From: Cloacimonetes bacterium UBA5210
Lineage (GTDB): Bacteria; Cloacimonadota; Cloacimonadia; Cloacimonadales; Cloacimonadaceae
Direction: 5' to 3'
Assembly: GCA_002412625.1 (NCBI GenBank)
Contig: DHVK01000055.1
Location: 26,044 to 38,532 of the forward strand
DNA: 12,489 nucleotides
Positions within the stretch are counted from its first letter, which is position 1. Every line of letters begins with the position of its first letter. Below, piece by piece: positions 1-9,400 of the stretch. The position numbers and the translations under genes were made by a program. The notes under the pieces were generated by a model. The model was not told where the DNA came from and searched no databases. It saw only the letters and a program-made list of their open reading frames with translations.

Positions 1-2
1 AT

Positions 3-1274
3 TTTGTGGAGATGTTTGTGGGAGTGGGCGCGGCGCGCGTCCGGGATCTGTTTGAACAGGCCAAGAAGAACTCTCCCTGTATTACTTTTATCGATGAAAT
101 TGACGCTGTCGGCCGACACCGCGGAACGGGATTGGGTGGAGGTCACGACGAGCGAGAACAGACTCTGAATCAGCTCTTGGTCGAGATGGATGGTTTCGAG
201 CCCAATGAGGCAGTGATCATCATTGCCGCCACCAACCGTCCTGATATCCTGGATCCCGCACTATTGCGCCCGGGCAGGTTTGATCGCCAGGTGACGGTGG
301 ATCTCCCGGATATCAAAGGCAGAACCGAGATCTTGAACGTCCATGCCGCCAAGGTGCCGCTCTCTGAAGACGTGCATCTGGAGCTGATCGCCCGCGGAAC
401 TCCCGGTTTCAGCGGAGCGGATCTGGCAAACCTGGTGAATGAAGCGGCCTTGATCGCTGCCAGCAAAAACAAGAGCAGCATCCACATGGTGGATTTTGAA
501 GATGCTAAAGATAAACTCACACTGGGCAAAGAGAAGAAAAGCCGGGTGATTCCGGAAGATGATAAACGTCTGACCGCGTTTCATGAAATCGGGCACGTGC
601 TGACCAGCATTTTTCAGGATCTGGTGGAGCCGGTGCACAAGGTCAGCATCATCCCCAGAGGCTTTACCGGCGGCGCGACACACTATCTGCAAAGCGATAA
701 AACCGGTTATTCCCGCAGCTATCTGAAGCAGTTTCTGGTATCCCTGTTGGGTGGCAGAGCCGCGGAGGAAGTGGTATTTGGCGAGCTGACTACCGGGGCC
801 GGGAATGACCTGGAGCGCACCACTGATATTGCCAAGAAGATGGTCTGTTCCTGGGGCATGAGCGATGCCGTGGGGCCCATGACGATCGGCAAAGAACAGG
901 GAGAAGTGTTTTTGGGCAAAGAACTTGGTTCGAGAGATCAGCATAGCGATGAGACATCCCGCCTGGTGGATTCCGAGATCCGCAGTTTCATCACCGAAGC
1001 CCATTCCAAGGCCCGCGAGATTCTGGAAAAACACAGGGATCTGCTGGATAAAATGTCCCTGGAACTGCAAGAACGAGAGACTTTGGGCACGGATGAGATA
1101 TTCCGCTTGATTCTGGACAATCTGGATAGCGACGAACGCGAGCTGGTGGAAGCCAAATATGCACGCGCCAAAGAGATGCGCTTCGAGCACTCCAGTGATA
1201 TCGTCATTGAGCCGGAGCCGGAACCCGAAGCAAAACCCGAAGAGCAAGAAAACGACAATGAAAACAAGGATTGA
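3..1274 (+). CDS. ftsH: ATP-dependent zinc metalloprotease FtsH, C-terminal part (5' end outside window)
   Basis: Membrane-anchored AAA+ protease that unfolds and degrades membrane and short-lived cytoplasmic proteins. About 423 codons are visible. The frame is open to the left edge, so the membrane segments and Walker A motif lie upstream, and the GTG/ATG codons at 6 and 12 are internal. The fragment begins at the pore-loop region (MFVG, from 12). It continues with Walker B (FIDEID, about 87-104), the second region of homology (ATNRPDILDPALLRPGRFDR, about 228-287), the zinc-binding HExxH (HEIGH, 582-596) and the third zinc ligand Asp in GAGND (codon 807-809). The protease-domain helices with EGEVFLG and SDET follow. 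The tail is rich in Glu and Pro (about 1210-1270). The usual motif is HEAGH, so HEIGH is a small deviation that keeps both His and the Glu. The stop is 1 nt before the hslV start, which suggests translational coupling with the HslUV protease genes. Confidence 0.97.
   Translation, partial: FVEMFVGVGAARVRDLFEQAKKNSPCITFIDEIDAVGRHRGTGLGGGHDEREQTLNQLLVEMDGFEPNEAVIIIAATNRPDILDPALLRPGRFDRQVTVDLPDIKGRTEILNVHAAKVPLSEDVHLELIARGTPGFSGADLANLVNEAALIAASKNKSSIHMVDFEDAKDKLTLGKEKKSRVIPEDDKRLTAFHEIGHVLTSIFQDLVEPVHKVSIIPRGFTGGATHYLQSDKTGYSRSYLKQFLVSLLGGRAAEEVVFGELTTGAGNDLERTTDIAKKMVCSWGMSDAVGPMTIGKEQGEVFLGKELGSRDQHSDETSRLVDSEIRSFITEAHSKAREILEKHRDLLDKMSLELQERETLGTDEIFRLILDNLDSDERELVEAKYARAKEMRFEHSSDIVIEPEPEPEAKPEEQENDNENKD
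1266..1270 (+). promoter_or_regulatory. Ribosome binding site fixing the hslV start
   Basis: AAGGA lies 5 nt before ATG 1276, inside the last codons of ftsH. It favours ATG 1276 over the in-frame ATG at 1258, which has only a loose purine run upstream. Confidence 0.6.
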
Positions 1275-1275
1275 A

Positions 1276-1800
1276 ATGCACGGAACTACTATCATCGGGC
1301 TGCACCGTAAGGGCAAAACCGCACTCTGCGGAGACGGACAGGTGAGCCTGGGCGATACCATCATAAAAGCAAAAGCACTTAAGATCCGCCGTATCTTCGA
1401 TGATAAGGTGATCATCGGCTTTGCCGGAGCTACTGCGGATGCCTTCACGCTGTTTGAAAAGTTTGAAGAGAAGCTGAAAAGCAACAAAGGCAACCTGAAA
1501 AAGGCAGCGGTGGAGCTGGCCAAGGAATGGCGGCAAGATAAATATCTGCGCAGATTGGAGGCGATGCTGATCGCCGGGGATAAGACAGGGATCCTGATGA
1601 TCAGCGGAGTGGGGGATGTGTTAGAGCCAGATGACGGATTGATCGCCATCGGCAGCGGGGGTAACTATGCCCTCTCTGCTGCCAGAGCACTAATGCGGAA
1701 TACCAATCTTCCCGAAGAAAAGATCGTATCCGAAGCGATGAAGATTGCTTCCGAGATCTGCGTATATACCAACGATCAGTTTACCCTGGAGGTTTTGTAG
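1276..1800 (+). CDS. hslV: HslV, proteolytic subunit of the HslUV ATP-dependent protease
   Basis: Threonine peptidase of the proteasome beta-subunit type. It forms the double-ring proteolytic core that HslU feeds with unfolded substrate in the cytoplasm. From ATG 1276 the product is 174 aa, normal for HslV. It begins MHGTTI, so a three-residue propeptide (MHG) would be removed to expose Thr4 as the catalytic N-terminal Thr1, as in Thermotoga-type HslV. Counting from that Thr, Asp17 and Lys33 of the active site are present (GDGQ motif; K before IRR). The typical blocks FAGATADAFTLFE, KAAVELAKEWR, AIGSGG and ICVYTND are all visible. The open frame extends upstream to 1159 and has another ATG at 1258, but the good ribosome binding site and the family N-terminus support 1276. 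There is a 1-nt gap from ftsH and a 1-nt overlap with hslU. Confidence 0.97.
   Translation: MHGTTIIGLHRKGKTALCGDGQVSLGDTIIKAKALKIRRIFDDKVIIGFAGATADAFTLFEKFEEKLKSNKGNLKKAAVELAKEWRQDKYLRRLEAMLIAGDKTGILMISGVGDVLEPDDGLIAIGSGGNYALSAARALMRNTNLPEEKIVSEAMKIASEICVYTNDQFTLEVL
1788..1792 (+). promoter_or_regulatory. Strong ribosome binding site for hslU, inside hslV
   Basis: GGAGG lies 7 nt before the GTG at 1800, within the last hslV codons. It supports use of a GTG start that shares one base with the hslV stop (TAGTG). Confidence 0.65.
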
Positions 1801-3155
1801 TGGTAGAAATCAGCACTCTCACCCCTGCGCGAATCGTAGAGGAATTGGATAAATACATCATCAGCCAGTCCGCGGCTAAGCGGAGCGTGGCAATCGCACT
1901 GCGCAACCGCTGGCGGCGTCAGCAGGTTCAGGGCGAGATGAAACACGAGATCATGCCAAACAACATCATCATGATCGGCCCCACGGGCGTGGGCAAGACC
2001 GAGATCGCGCGGAGAATTGCCAGATTGGTGGATGCCCCGTTTGTGAAGGTGGAAGCGTCCAAGTTCACCGAAGTTGGCTATGTGGGACGCGATGTGGAAT
2101 CCATGATCCGAGAGCTGATGGGGCATTCGGTATCGCAAACCAGAACCAGAATGGTGGACGAAGTAAAGGTAGAAGCCAAAGCCATGGCTACCGAAAAAGT
2201 GTTGGACATCCTGATTCCCCAGAAACGGCGTAAAACCGACCGGGATGATCCCGAGGCGGCAGAGCGCATGAAACGTAGCCGGGAAAAGATGAGAGCCAAG
2301 CTCCTGGCGGGCAAACTGGACGACAAAGAGATCGAAATCGAGCTGGCAAACGAAGACAACATGCCAAACTTTGAGATTATGAGCAACTTTGGGCTGGAAG
2401 CCTTGGATTTCGACTTCTCGGATATGCTGTCAAACATCCTGCCCAACAGAATGGGGAAGAAGCACAAAACCTCTGTAGTCAATGCTATTAAGAGCTTCAC
2501 CGAGCAAGAGATATCCCGCCTGGTGCCCAAGGACAAGGTGGCCGAAGCCGCCAAGAAAGCCGTGGAGGAAAACGGGATCGTGTTTATCGATGAGATCGAC
2601 AAGATCGCTAATGCCGAAAAGCAGGGTGGAATCGATGTCTCCCGCAGTGGAGTGCAGCGCGACCTGCTGCCCATCGTGGAAGGCAGCAGCGTTCCCACCA
2701 AATACGGAGCGGTGGATACTTCCCATATCCTGTTCATTGCCGCGGGCGCTTTTTCGAACGCCAAACCCAGCGACCTGATCCCGGAGCTGCAGGGCAGATT
2801 TCCCATCCGGGTGGAACTAAACAGCCTCACGGAGCAAGACTTTGTGCGCATTCTCAGTGAGCCTGAAAACGCGCTTACCAAGCAGTATCGGGAGCTTTTT
2901 GCCACCGAGGGTGTGGATCTCTCATTCAGCGCCGGGGCGATCAAAGAGATTGCCAAATATGCCGCTATCGCCAATGAAAAGATGGAGGACATCGGGGCGC
3001 GCCGCTTGCATACCATCTTGAATACTTTGCTGGACGACTTCCTGTTCCAGATGCCGGATCCCAAACTGAAGAAGATAAGCATCAGTCAAAAAATGGTCAG
3101 TAGCAGACTGAGTCCGGTCATCGAGAGCGAGGATCTCTCGCGCTTCATTCTCTGA
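1800..3155 (+). CDS. hslU: HslU, ATPase/unfoldase subunit of the HslUV protease
   Basis: AAA+ hexameric unfoldase that binds, unfolds and threads substrates into HslV. The product is 451 aa from a GTG start, close to the E. coli length. The N-terminal block with TPARIVEELDKYII and RNRWRR is typical. Walker A GPTGVGKT is at residues 60-67, the pore loop GYVG at 93-96, and an intermediate (I) domain spans roughly 110-240 with a lysine/arginine-rich segment and KLDDKEIEIEL. Walker B VFIDEIDK is at 261-268, followed by GVQRDLLPIVEG, the sensor region with ELQGRFPIRVEL, and IGARRLHT. The C-terminus is LSRFIL, identical in type to the tail that docks into HslV and activates it, so the HslU-HslV interaction should be intact. 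No residue expected to be essential is missing. It overlaps hslV and the following MFS gene by 1 nt each. Confidence 0.98.
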   Translation: MVEISTLTPARIVEELDKYIISQSAAKRSVAIALRNRWRRQQVQGEMKHEIMPNNIIMIGPTGVGKTEIARRIARLVDAPFVKVEASKFTEVGYVGRDVESMIRELMGHSVSQTRTRMVDEVKVEAKAMATEKVLDILIPQKRRKTDRDDPEAAERMKRSREKMRAKLLAGKLDDKEIEIELANEDNMPNFEIMSNFGLEALDFDFSDMLSNILPNRMGKKHKTSVVNAIKSFTEQEISRLVPKDKVAEAAKKAVEENGIVFIDEIDKIANAEKQGGIDVSRSGVQRDLLPIVEGSSVPTKYGAVDTSHILFIAAGAFSNAKPSDLIPELQGRFPIRVELNSLTEQDFVRILSEPENALTKQYRELFATEGVDLSFSAGAIKEIAKYAAIANEKMEDIGARRLHTILNTLLDDFLFQMPDPKLKKISISQKMVSSRLSPVIESEDLSRFIL

Positions 3156-4453
3156 TGTTCGGATATCTGCGCAAGACCTTTGTATCGCTAAGTATCCGTA
3201 ACTACCGGATCTTTTTCAGCGGACAGGTTGTGTCGCTGATCGGCACCTGGATTCAACGCACCACCATGGGCTGGTTTGTGTATCGGCTCACCAATTCCGC
3301 CTGGCTCTTGGGCGTCGTGACCTTTCTTTCCATGATCCCTTCGGTGTTTATCTCGCCCTTTGTAGGGGCGTGGGCAGATCGCGTAAACCGGCATCACACC
3401 GTGATCGGGACTCAGATTGCCTTTTTTGTGCAGAGCAGCTTGCTGGCAACCTTGGTCTTGACCGGAGTGATCAACCAGAATGTGCAGTATCCGATCCTGA
3501 TCTTAGCGCTGTTTCAGGGGATCATCGAAGCGGTGGATTCGCCCATCCGGCAGAATCTGCTGATCGATCTGATCGGCGATAAAAAGCTATTACCCAATGC
3601 GATAGCGACCAATAGCGCGATGTTCAATTCCGCACGATTGATTGGCCCGGCGGTGGGCGGATTATTGATTATATTGTTTAGCGAGGGCGTGTGTTTTGCC
3701 ATCAACGCGGCCACTTATCTTCCGGTGATTATCTCTTTGTTCTTTATCAAGCTAAGCTATCCGGCGCTCAAACCGCGCACGGAATCTACCCTCAAGAAGA
3801 TCGCCAGCGGCTGGAAATATGCCTATCAAAGCTTTCCAATCCGCTATCTGATCATGAATCTGGCCATCTATACGCTGTTTGGCTATAGCTATTCTACCCT
3901 GATGCCGGTATTTGCCAAGGACATCCTGATGGGCAACAGCGGTACCCAGGGTTTGTTGATGTCCACCGCGGGCATCGGAGCCCTTGCCGGGGCATTTGTC
4001 CTGGCCTCCAGAACCAGCATCAAGGGCATGCACTTGCGCCTGATCGGAGTGGGGCTCATGGCCAGCTCGGCATTGATCCTTTTCTCCCGAAGCTCTATGC
4101 TTGGTTTGAGCATGGTAATGATGCTGTTCATCGGCTTTGGCATGATGATGACGAACGCGACCACAAACACTCTGCTCCAGTCCATTGTCTCCGATGATAT
4201 GCGGGGTAGAGTGCTGAGCACATACACCATGACCTTTCAGAGCATGTCTCCCTTCGGAGGCTTGCTCGTAGGCAGCCTGGCAAGTAAGTTTGGGCCTCAG
4301 ACAGCGCTGTTGCTTTGTGCTTCGGTGTGCATGCTCTGGAGTTTGAACGGCTTGCGCATCTTACCCAGATTCAGCAATGATATGCTCAAAATGCTGGTGC
4401 GAAACTCCAATTCATCAGTTTACAGAGCCCCCAGATTGAGGTTCACCAAATGA
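3155..4453 (+). CDS. MFS transporter, MFS_3 / DHA3-type exporter family
   Basis: Integral membrane secondary transporter of 432 aa with about 12 hydrophobic segments. The N-terminus (NYRIFFSGQVVSLIGTWIQ, about residues 16-34) is characteristic of the MFS_3 group, which includes the enterobactin exporter EntS and many drug or unknown-substrate exporters. The loop 2-3 motif A is visible as GAWADRVNRH (about 71-80), and a late cytoplasmic loop carries MRGRVLS, also typical of the group. A substrate cannot be predicted from sequence. The neighbours concern proteolysis and envelope functions, so there is no siderophore or antibiotic context. The ATG shares its first base with the hslU stop (TGATG). 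No convincing ribosome binding site precedes it, so translation is probably coupled to hslU. The stop overlaps the next start as ATGA. Confidence 0.9.
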   Translation: MFGYLRKTFVSLSIRNYRIFFSGQVVSLIGTWIQRTTMGWFVYRLTNSAWLLGVVTFLSMIPSVFISPFVGAWADRVNRHHTVIGTQIAFFVQSSLLATLVLTGVINQNVQYPILILALFQGIIEAVDSPIRQNLLIDLIGDKKLLPNAIATNSAMFNSARLIGPAVGGLLIILFSEGVCFAINAATYLPVIISLFFIKLSYPALKPRTESTLKKIASGWKYAYQSFPIRYLIMNLAIYTLFGYSYSTLMPVFAKDILMGNSGTQGLLMSTAGIGALAGAFVLASRTSIKGMHLRLIGVGLMASSALILFSRSSMLGLSMVMMLFIGFGMMMTNATTNTLLQSIVSDDMRGRVLSTYTMTFQSMSPFGGLLVGSLASKFGPQTALLLCASVCMLWSLNGLRILPRFSNDMLKMLVRNSNSSVYRAPRLRFTK

Positions 4454-5142
4454 AGAAGATATTTATCCATCTCGGCACAGATAGCCCGGATTACCGCGGC
4501 CTGATGCACGCGCAACAAGACCTTGAACTGCCCGGGCAGACCGTCCCCGCCGCCAATCTGGTGATCTGCGAGCAAACCCACAGCAGCCTCGTTCACATCT
4601 GCCGGGAAGGGGATAGCGGTGCCGGATTGGGGGCGCATCCTCAGATTCCCGTTGCGGATGGTTTTAGCACGAATATCCCGGGGCAATTCCTGCTGATTCG
4701 CACCGCTGATTGCTATCCGGTGCTCTTTTCAGATGCCGAAGCGATGGTCGTAGCGGCAGTGCACAGCGGCCGGGAAGGAACCCGGCAAAACATCGTTGAG
4801 CAGGCAGTCAACGCGATGATGCGGAACTATGGATGTGACCCCGCGAACATCGTTGCCCATATCGGGGCAGGGATTTGTGAAGATCACTACGAAGTAAGCG
4901 AGGAAATATGGCGGGAGTTCAACCAAACCCTCGAACAACAGGGCTTTTGCCCCTGCACAAAGAAGTTCCGGCATCTGAACATCCGTACCACGATCTTCCA
5001 GCAACTCATCCGGGCAGGGTTGAAATTCATCAATATCGAGAACATTCACGCCTGCACCTTCGAAAACCCAAACTACTTTTCATATCGCAGGGACAAAGGC
5101 AACAACCGGCAAATCAACATAATCGGGATTATCAATGAATAA
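4450..5142 (+). CDS. pgeF: PgeF/YfiH-type laccase-domain protein (multicopper-polyphenol-oxidase family, DUF152), divergent
   Basis: Member of the YfiH/LACC1 family. Known members bind zinc and act as purine nucleoside phosphorylase/adenosine deaminase-like enzymes. The E. coli member is a peptidoglycan editing factor that removes wrongly made UDP-MurNAc-L-Ser. This protein has 230 aa, slightly short for the family, and no signal peptide, so it is cytoplasmic. Family blocks in order are CEQTHSS (H44), RTADCYPVLF (C88), AAVHSGREGT (H105), HIGAGICEDHYEV (about 137-149), ENPNYFSYRRD (about 205-215). H44, C88 and H105 match the zinc ligand positions. The usual HxGWRG signature reads HSGREG here: Trp becomes Arg and Arg becomes Glu, so activity may differ. 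GAGG (4438-4441) lies 8 nt before the ATG. The start overlaps the MFS stop by 4 nt. The gene symbol follows the family and is not proof of the editing function. Confidence 0.85.
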   Translation: MKKIFIHLGTDSPDYRGLMHAQQDLELPGQTVPAANLVICEQTHSSLVHICREGDSGAGLGAHPQIPVADGFSTNIPGQFLLIRTADCYPVLFSDAEAMVVAAVHSGREGTRQNIVEQAVNAMMRNYGCDPANIVAHIGAGICEDHYEVSEEIWREFNQTLEQQGFCPCTKKFRHLNIRTTIFQQLIRAGLKFINIENIHACTFENPNYFSYRRDKGNNRQINIIGIINE

Positions 5143-6418
5143 GACATTTACCAGTAAGAGCGGAAACGTAAGTCTGGAGCTGCGCAAAGACAGCTCTTCA
5201 GCGTGGCTGACAATCAGACGCAGCGGGCGCTTGGTGGACGAGAAAGAGATCTTGGATCTCATCGATGAAGCAGGCATCAAATCCGGCTTTGAAGAAGCGC
5301 TGCAACTGGTCCGGGAGCGGGGATTGGAAAAGGAATATGACAAACCATTCCCGATTGCTATCTGCCAAAAGGGCGAGAGCAAAGAAGCAAGTTTACATTA
5401 CCACTTTGATCCCGAAGCCATTCCGGCAGATATCAAGGAAGTGAAGCCTGAGATGCTGAACCGAATCAGCTATGTGCATGAAGGGGATGTGATCGCCGGT
5501 TATTCGGACAATATCTTTGAACGCGACGGCAGTATCTACGACATCTTTGGTGATCTGATCACTCCCCCGGTCGTGGACGAAGAGGAAGCCCGGGGACTGG
5601 CCGGCAGATATGTGCGCTACGAATCTCGCGATTTCATCGCGGAGCAAACCGGTTATCCCTATTTGGATCACGAGGGGCGCATCAGCATTATCACCGAGCT
5701 CAGCGTGGATGCAGCGGATATTCCCCCCGGGATGTTTTTGCGCAGTCCGCTGGCCTTGAGCATCACAGGGGACCTCTCGAACGCTCACATCGCGGGAGCC
5801 CGGGCTTTGCAGGTGACGGGCGACTTGACCGACTGCCGCATTTACTGCGAGAGCGATATGCTGGTTACCGGCACCATCAGCAACTGCATCAACCCCGGAA
5901 TTCAGGTGTTGGGCGCGCTCAGAGTCGGCGGCATCAGCCACTCGCGGGTGTATGTGAAAGAAGGCATCGAGTTTGACGGCATCCTGGAGCACGCAACCAT
6001 CGCCTGTGATGGAGACATTCTGGGCACGTACGCCGCTTCCGGCATTGTGGGTGGCTTAATCCAGTCCGGAGGCAATATCGAGCTGGGAACGGCGGGCTCA
6101 AGTGCCGGTGACGAGACCGAGATCGAGATTGCGATCAGCCCGTTCTATAGAGCGCTTCTGATGCAGATGACCAAAGAAGCGGTGCGGCTGAGAGAAGAAG
6201 GCGATGATCAAGCGCTGGATGAGCTCCACGAACGCATCCGCCGCTGCGAGGCAGAGCTGGATAATCAGCTGAATAGCTTTTTGAAACGCCCCGCGGACAT
6301 GAAGAAGGCCCTGCGTGTATCAGGTGAAGTATATCCCAAGACCCTTTTCCGAGTGTTGAAACACTCCTATCAGATAAAATCCCGCCAGACGGGGATCAGT
6401 TTAATCGAGAAAGAATAG
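5135..6418 (+). CDS. FapA family protein (DUF342), polymer-like beta-helix with C-terminal coiled coil
   Basis: The product has 427 aa, with no signal peptide or membrane segment. The DUF342/FapA pattern is visible. An N-terminal region of about 100 residues is followed by a segment with VHEGDVIAGY and SIYDIFGDLITPP (about 114-145), corresponding to the family's start-of-domain motif. Residues about 205-320 form a series of short repeats (TGDLSNAHIAG, TGDLTDCRIYC, VTGTISNC, VGGISHSRV, CDGDILGTY, SGGNIELGT) expected to fold as a right-handed beta-helix, ending in the typical GGLIQSGGNIELG...GSSAG. Residues about 335-395 are charged and helical, a likely coiled coil, before a short beta C-terminus. 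In Vibrio, FapA is tied to flagellar assembly and EIIA-Glc, but most DUF342 proteins have no known function and no flagellar genes are seen here. A GGGA run at 5125-5128 may serve as ribosome binding site. The start overlaps the pgeF end by 8 nt. Confidence 0.85.
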   Translation: MNKTFTSKSGNVSLELRKDSSSAWLTIRRSGRLVDEKEILDLIDEAGIKSGFEEALQLVRERGLEKEYDKPFPIAICQKGESKEASLHYHFDPEAIPADIKEVKPEMLNRISYVHEGDVIAGYSDNIFERDGSIYDIFGDLITPPVVDEEEARGLAGRYVRYESRDFIAEQTGYPYLDHEGRISIITELSVDAADIPPGMFLRSPLALSITGDLSNAHIAGARALQVTGDLTDCRIYCESDMLVTGTISNCINPGIQVLGALRVGGISHSRVYVKEGIEFDGILEHATIACDGDILGTYAASGIVGGLIQSGGNIELGTAGSSAGDETEIEIAISPFYRALLMQMTKEAVRLREEGDDQALDELHERIRRCEAELDNQLNSFLKRPADMKKALRVSGEVYPKTLFRVLKHSYQIKSRQTGISLIEKE

Positions 6419-6420
6419 AT

Positions 6421-6426
6421 GGAGAG
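6421..6426 (+). promoter_or_regulatory. Ribosome binding site deciding the tricorn-homologue start
   Basis: GGAGAG ends 4 nt before ATG 6431. It selects this start over ATG 6419, which would place four extra residues (MESI) in front of an otherwise standard signal peptide. Confidence 0.65.
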
Positions 6427-6430
6427 TATA

Positions 6431-9400
6431 ATGAAGTTCAGAGCAATTCTGGTGCTGCTGGCTGTAGCGCTGATCGGAATCCCGCTTTTTGCCCAAAGCC
6501 CCGGCTTTGCGAAAGACCCCGCCATCTCCCCGGATGGCAATGAAGTCTGTTTTGTATATGCCAATGATCTGTGGGTCGTTCCCTTCAAGGGTGGCCAAGC
6601 GCGCAGATTAACCGAAACCAATGCCTCAAACTGGGGGCCGATCTGGTCTCCCGATGGCCAATGGATCGCCTTCAAGAGCAACCGCGAAGGCAGAACATAT
6701 TCTTACCTCATGCCCGCTCAGGGTGGCGAGGCGAAACCGATTATCCGCGAGACATATTCCGTGGTGGATTGGTTCAACGACGGCAAGCACCTCCTGGCTA
6801 TCGGCTACGGCTTCGAATTTGGCAGCTCCTTTTACAAACTGCCGATCTCCGGAGAACGCCCCATCCTGATCGGAGAGATCGCGGACTATTGGGCAAGTTT
6901 ATCCCGGGATAACAAACAGATCGTGTTCAGCCGCTACGGAGATGCCCACCGCGAAGCCCAAACCGGATCCAAGAACGGTGATCTCTACCTTTTGGATATT
7001 GCCTCCAAGAACTACACCCGGCTCACCAAAACCGATTACACAGAACGTTATCCGGTGTTTTCACACTACTCAAACTCCTTATTTTATGCCGCCTCCGATG
7101 GTGAGAGGTTCCAGTTGATGCGGGTGGATGATCTGAATTTCGAGAGAATCTTCAAAACCAGCAACCTGCCCCGATTCAGCGTGCGGGATATCAGCATCGC
7201 GCGGGCAAACGATCGCATCGTCTTTGAACACTTTAATGAAATCTACAAATATGACCCCACCAAGATGTTTGGTAACAAAATCGAAGCCCTGGAAATCGAT
7301 ATCTCCTCGGACATGTGGAGAAACCAGACCAGAGAGCTCAGCATGAAAAATGAGCTTACAGATTATGCGATCTCTTTGGACGGGAAGCTGGTGGCTTTTA
7401 ACTATAAATACGACAACTTCGTTGCTCCGGTTAAGGGTGGAGCTCCCAAGGCCATTACCACGGATCATTCCGGGTGGGCAAAGGTAGAATTCCTTTCGGA
7501 TAGAGAAATGCTGCTGTTCAAGCTCCAGGATGGCATAGACAAGCTCTTTCGCGCCAGAGTGGACAATGTGATTACGCTGGAACCGGTTAAATGGTTCGGA
7601 GCGGACAGTCTTTCCGTTCGCAGCCTCACCCGGGACGAGCAGGGACGCTGGCAGATACTCTACGCGGATCACAAAAACAGTGGCAGACTGGCTTTGGCCG
7701 ACAGCAATTTCACCAAAATCACTCCCTTGGACATCCCGGATCTGGTGATCTCGAACTTCGCTATAAATAAAAGCGGTACCCATGCCGCATATACTGCTCT
7801 GAGCGACAAACACTTCATTCGCTCACTCTACATATATGATTTTGCCACCAGAACCCATACCAAGGTGCTAGATGATCAGAGCAATATCTCAAACATCAGA
7901 TGGACCAAAGACGATCGCTCGTTGCTCTTCACCAGAGCTCATAAACTGCATCGACTGGATCTTGTCCCCAGAGACGAATTTGAGTATGAAACGGACAATT
8001 GGGACGAGATTTTGAACCCTAAACCGGAAAGCCCGGTGTTGCCCGACAGCCTCAAAACGGATGGAGAAGATCCTGACCATTCTGACGGACAGGGAGAAGA
8101 GCAGACCAAGCCCAATTTGTATGAAGATGACTACTATGTAATGGACATCGTGGTAAAGTATGACGATGATGAAGTGGAAAAACCGGTCGAAATTGTTTGG
8201 GAAGGAATCGATAAACGCATGTTCCAGATCTACGAGGGGGACAAATCCACGCTATATCCCGTGAAGATCCTCAGTGATTCCACTTTTCTGTATCTGGACA
8301 TCCCCTGGCTGGGGCAGGCAAGACCCAGCCTGAAAAAGGGTGATATCTACGGCAAGAACTCCAAGGAAGAGGCAAGTTTCAGTACCGACAGCAAGGGCTT
8401 CAAACTCTACAACGGGCTCCTCTACTATCTGGAGAAATCTGCCCTAAAAAGCTATGATACGATCTCCGGGCAACGCAAGGATATCCCGGTCAGCCTGGAC
8501 TATACATACGATGTCAAGAAACTTAACCAGAGAGTCTTTGAAGAAGTGTGGGGAAACTTTGCCCAGAACTTCTATGACCCCAATATGCATGGGCAAAACT
8601 GGAACAAGCTCTACCAAGAATACCAGCCATATACCGAGATAGCACTGGATATCAACGAAATCGGCAGCATCATCGACGAAATGGTGGGAGATCTAAATGC
8701 GTCGCACACTGGCTTTTACCCACGCCGTGATGAAGAGCGCAGCGTGAAGCCGATGGCGTATCTGGGCTTGGATCTGGACTACAGTGAGCGCCTCAAAAAT
8801 GGTGTGAGAATCAGCCGTGTGTATCCCAATACCCGCATCTCCGCGTTCTACAATGTTAAAGCCGGGGACATTCTGACCAAACTGGACGGGATCGAGATTA
8901 CGACCGTAACTCCGATCGATTCGATCCTCATCGGAAAAGTTGATAAACCGGTTAAGTTCAGCATCAGGCAAGGAAAAGATGAGATCACCGGCCAGATTAT
9001 GGGGCTGGATGGATCCAAAGCCAGAACTATGTGGTATGAATATGAAACCCAGCGAAATCGGCGCAAAGTGGATGCAGCCACCGGTGGCAGAGTAGGCTAT
9101 ATCCACGTTCCGGCAATGGGTGATGCGAACTATGATGACTTCTACCGGGATTATTTCCGGGACAATCACGACAAAGATGCCGTTATCCTGGATTTCCGCG
9201 GTAACAGCGGAGGCAGGATCCACGACAAAATTATCTCCCTGCTCACGCGCACACCCTACGGCTCTTCTACCCGCAGGGCTTATGGTAACTATCCCAGAGT
9301 GGAGCCACGTACGGGGATCTATGTGCCGACCATCGTACTTGTGGACGAAAACAGCTTTTCTGATGGCGAGATATTCCCCATCATCTACCAGCAGTTGCAG

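Noticed and set aside
1201..1271. Glu/Pro repeats at the FtsH C-terminus as a functional repeat array
   Set aside because: FtsH tails are often low-complexity and variable. The repeat is only a few codons long and has no wider pattern.
1159..1275. Upstream extension of hslV, including ATG 1258
   Set aside because: It would overlap ftsH and place a non-family basic leader before the MHGTT propeptide. ATG 1276 has the better ribosome binding site and gives the normal length.
261..1649. Long antisense open frame of 462 codons opposite ftsH and hslV
   Set aside because: It lies wholly opposite two well-recognised genes, resembles no family, and its length follows from the codon usage of the sense strand.
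2078..3082. Antisense open frame of 334 codons opposite hslU
   Set aside because: Serine-rich low-quality translation opposite a fully conserved gene. It has no recognisable domain and no plausible start context.
6419..6430. ATG 6419 as start of the tricorn homologue
   Set aside because: It has no suitable ribosome binding site of its own, while GGAGAG precedes ATG 6431, which begins a standard signal peptide.
7985..8150. Acidic insert in the tricorn second propeller as a novel domain
   Set aside because: A Glu/Asp-rich linker at this place, followed by a segment like VEIVWEGIDKR, fits what I recall of bacterial tricorn homologues, so it is probably an ordinary linker.
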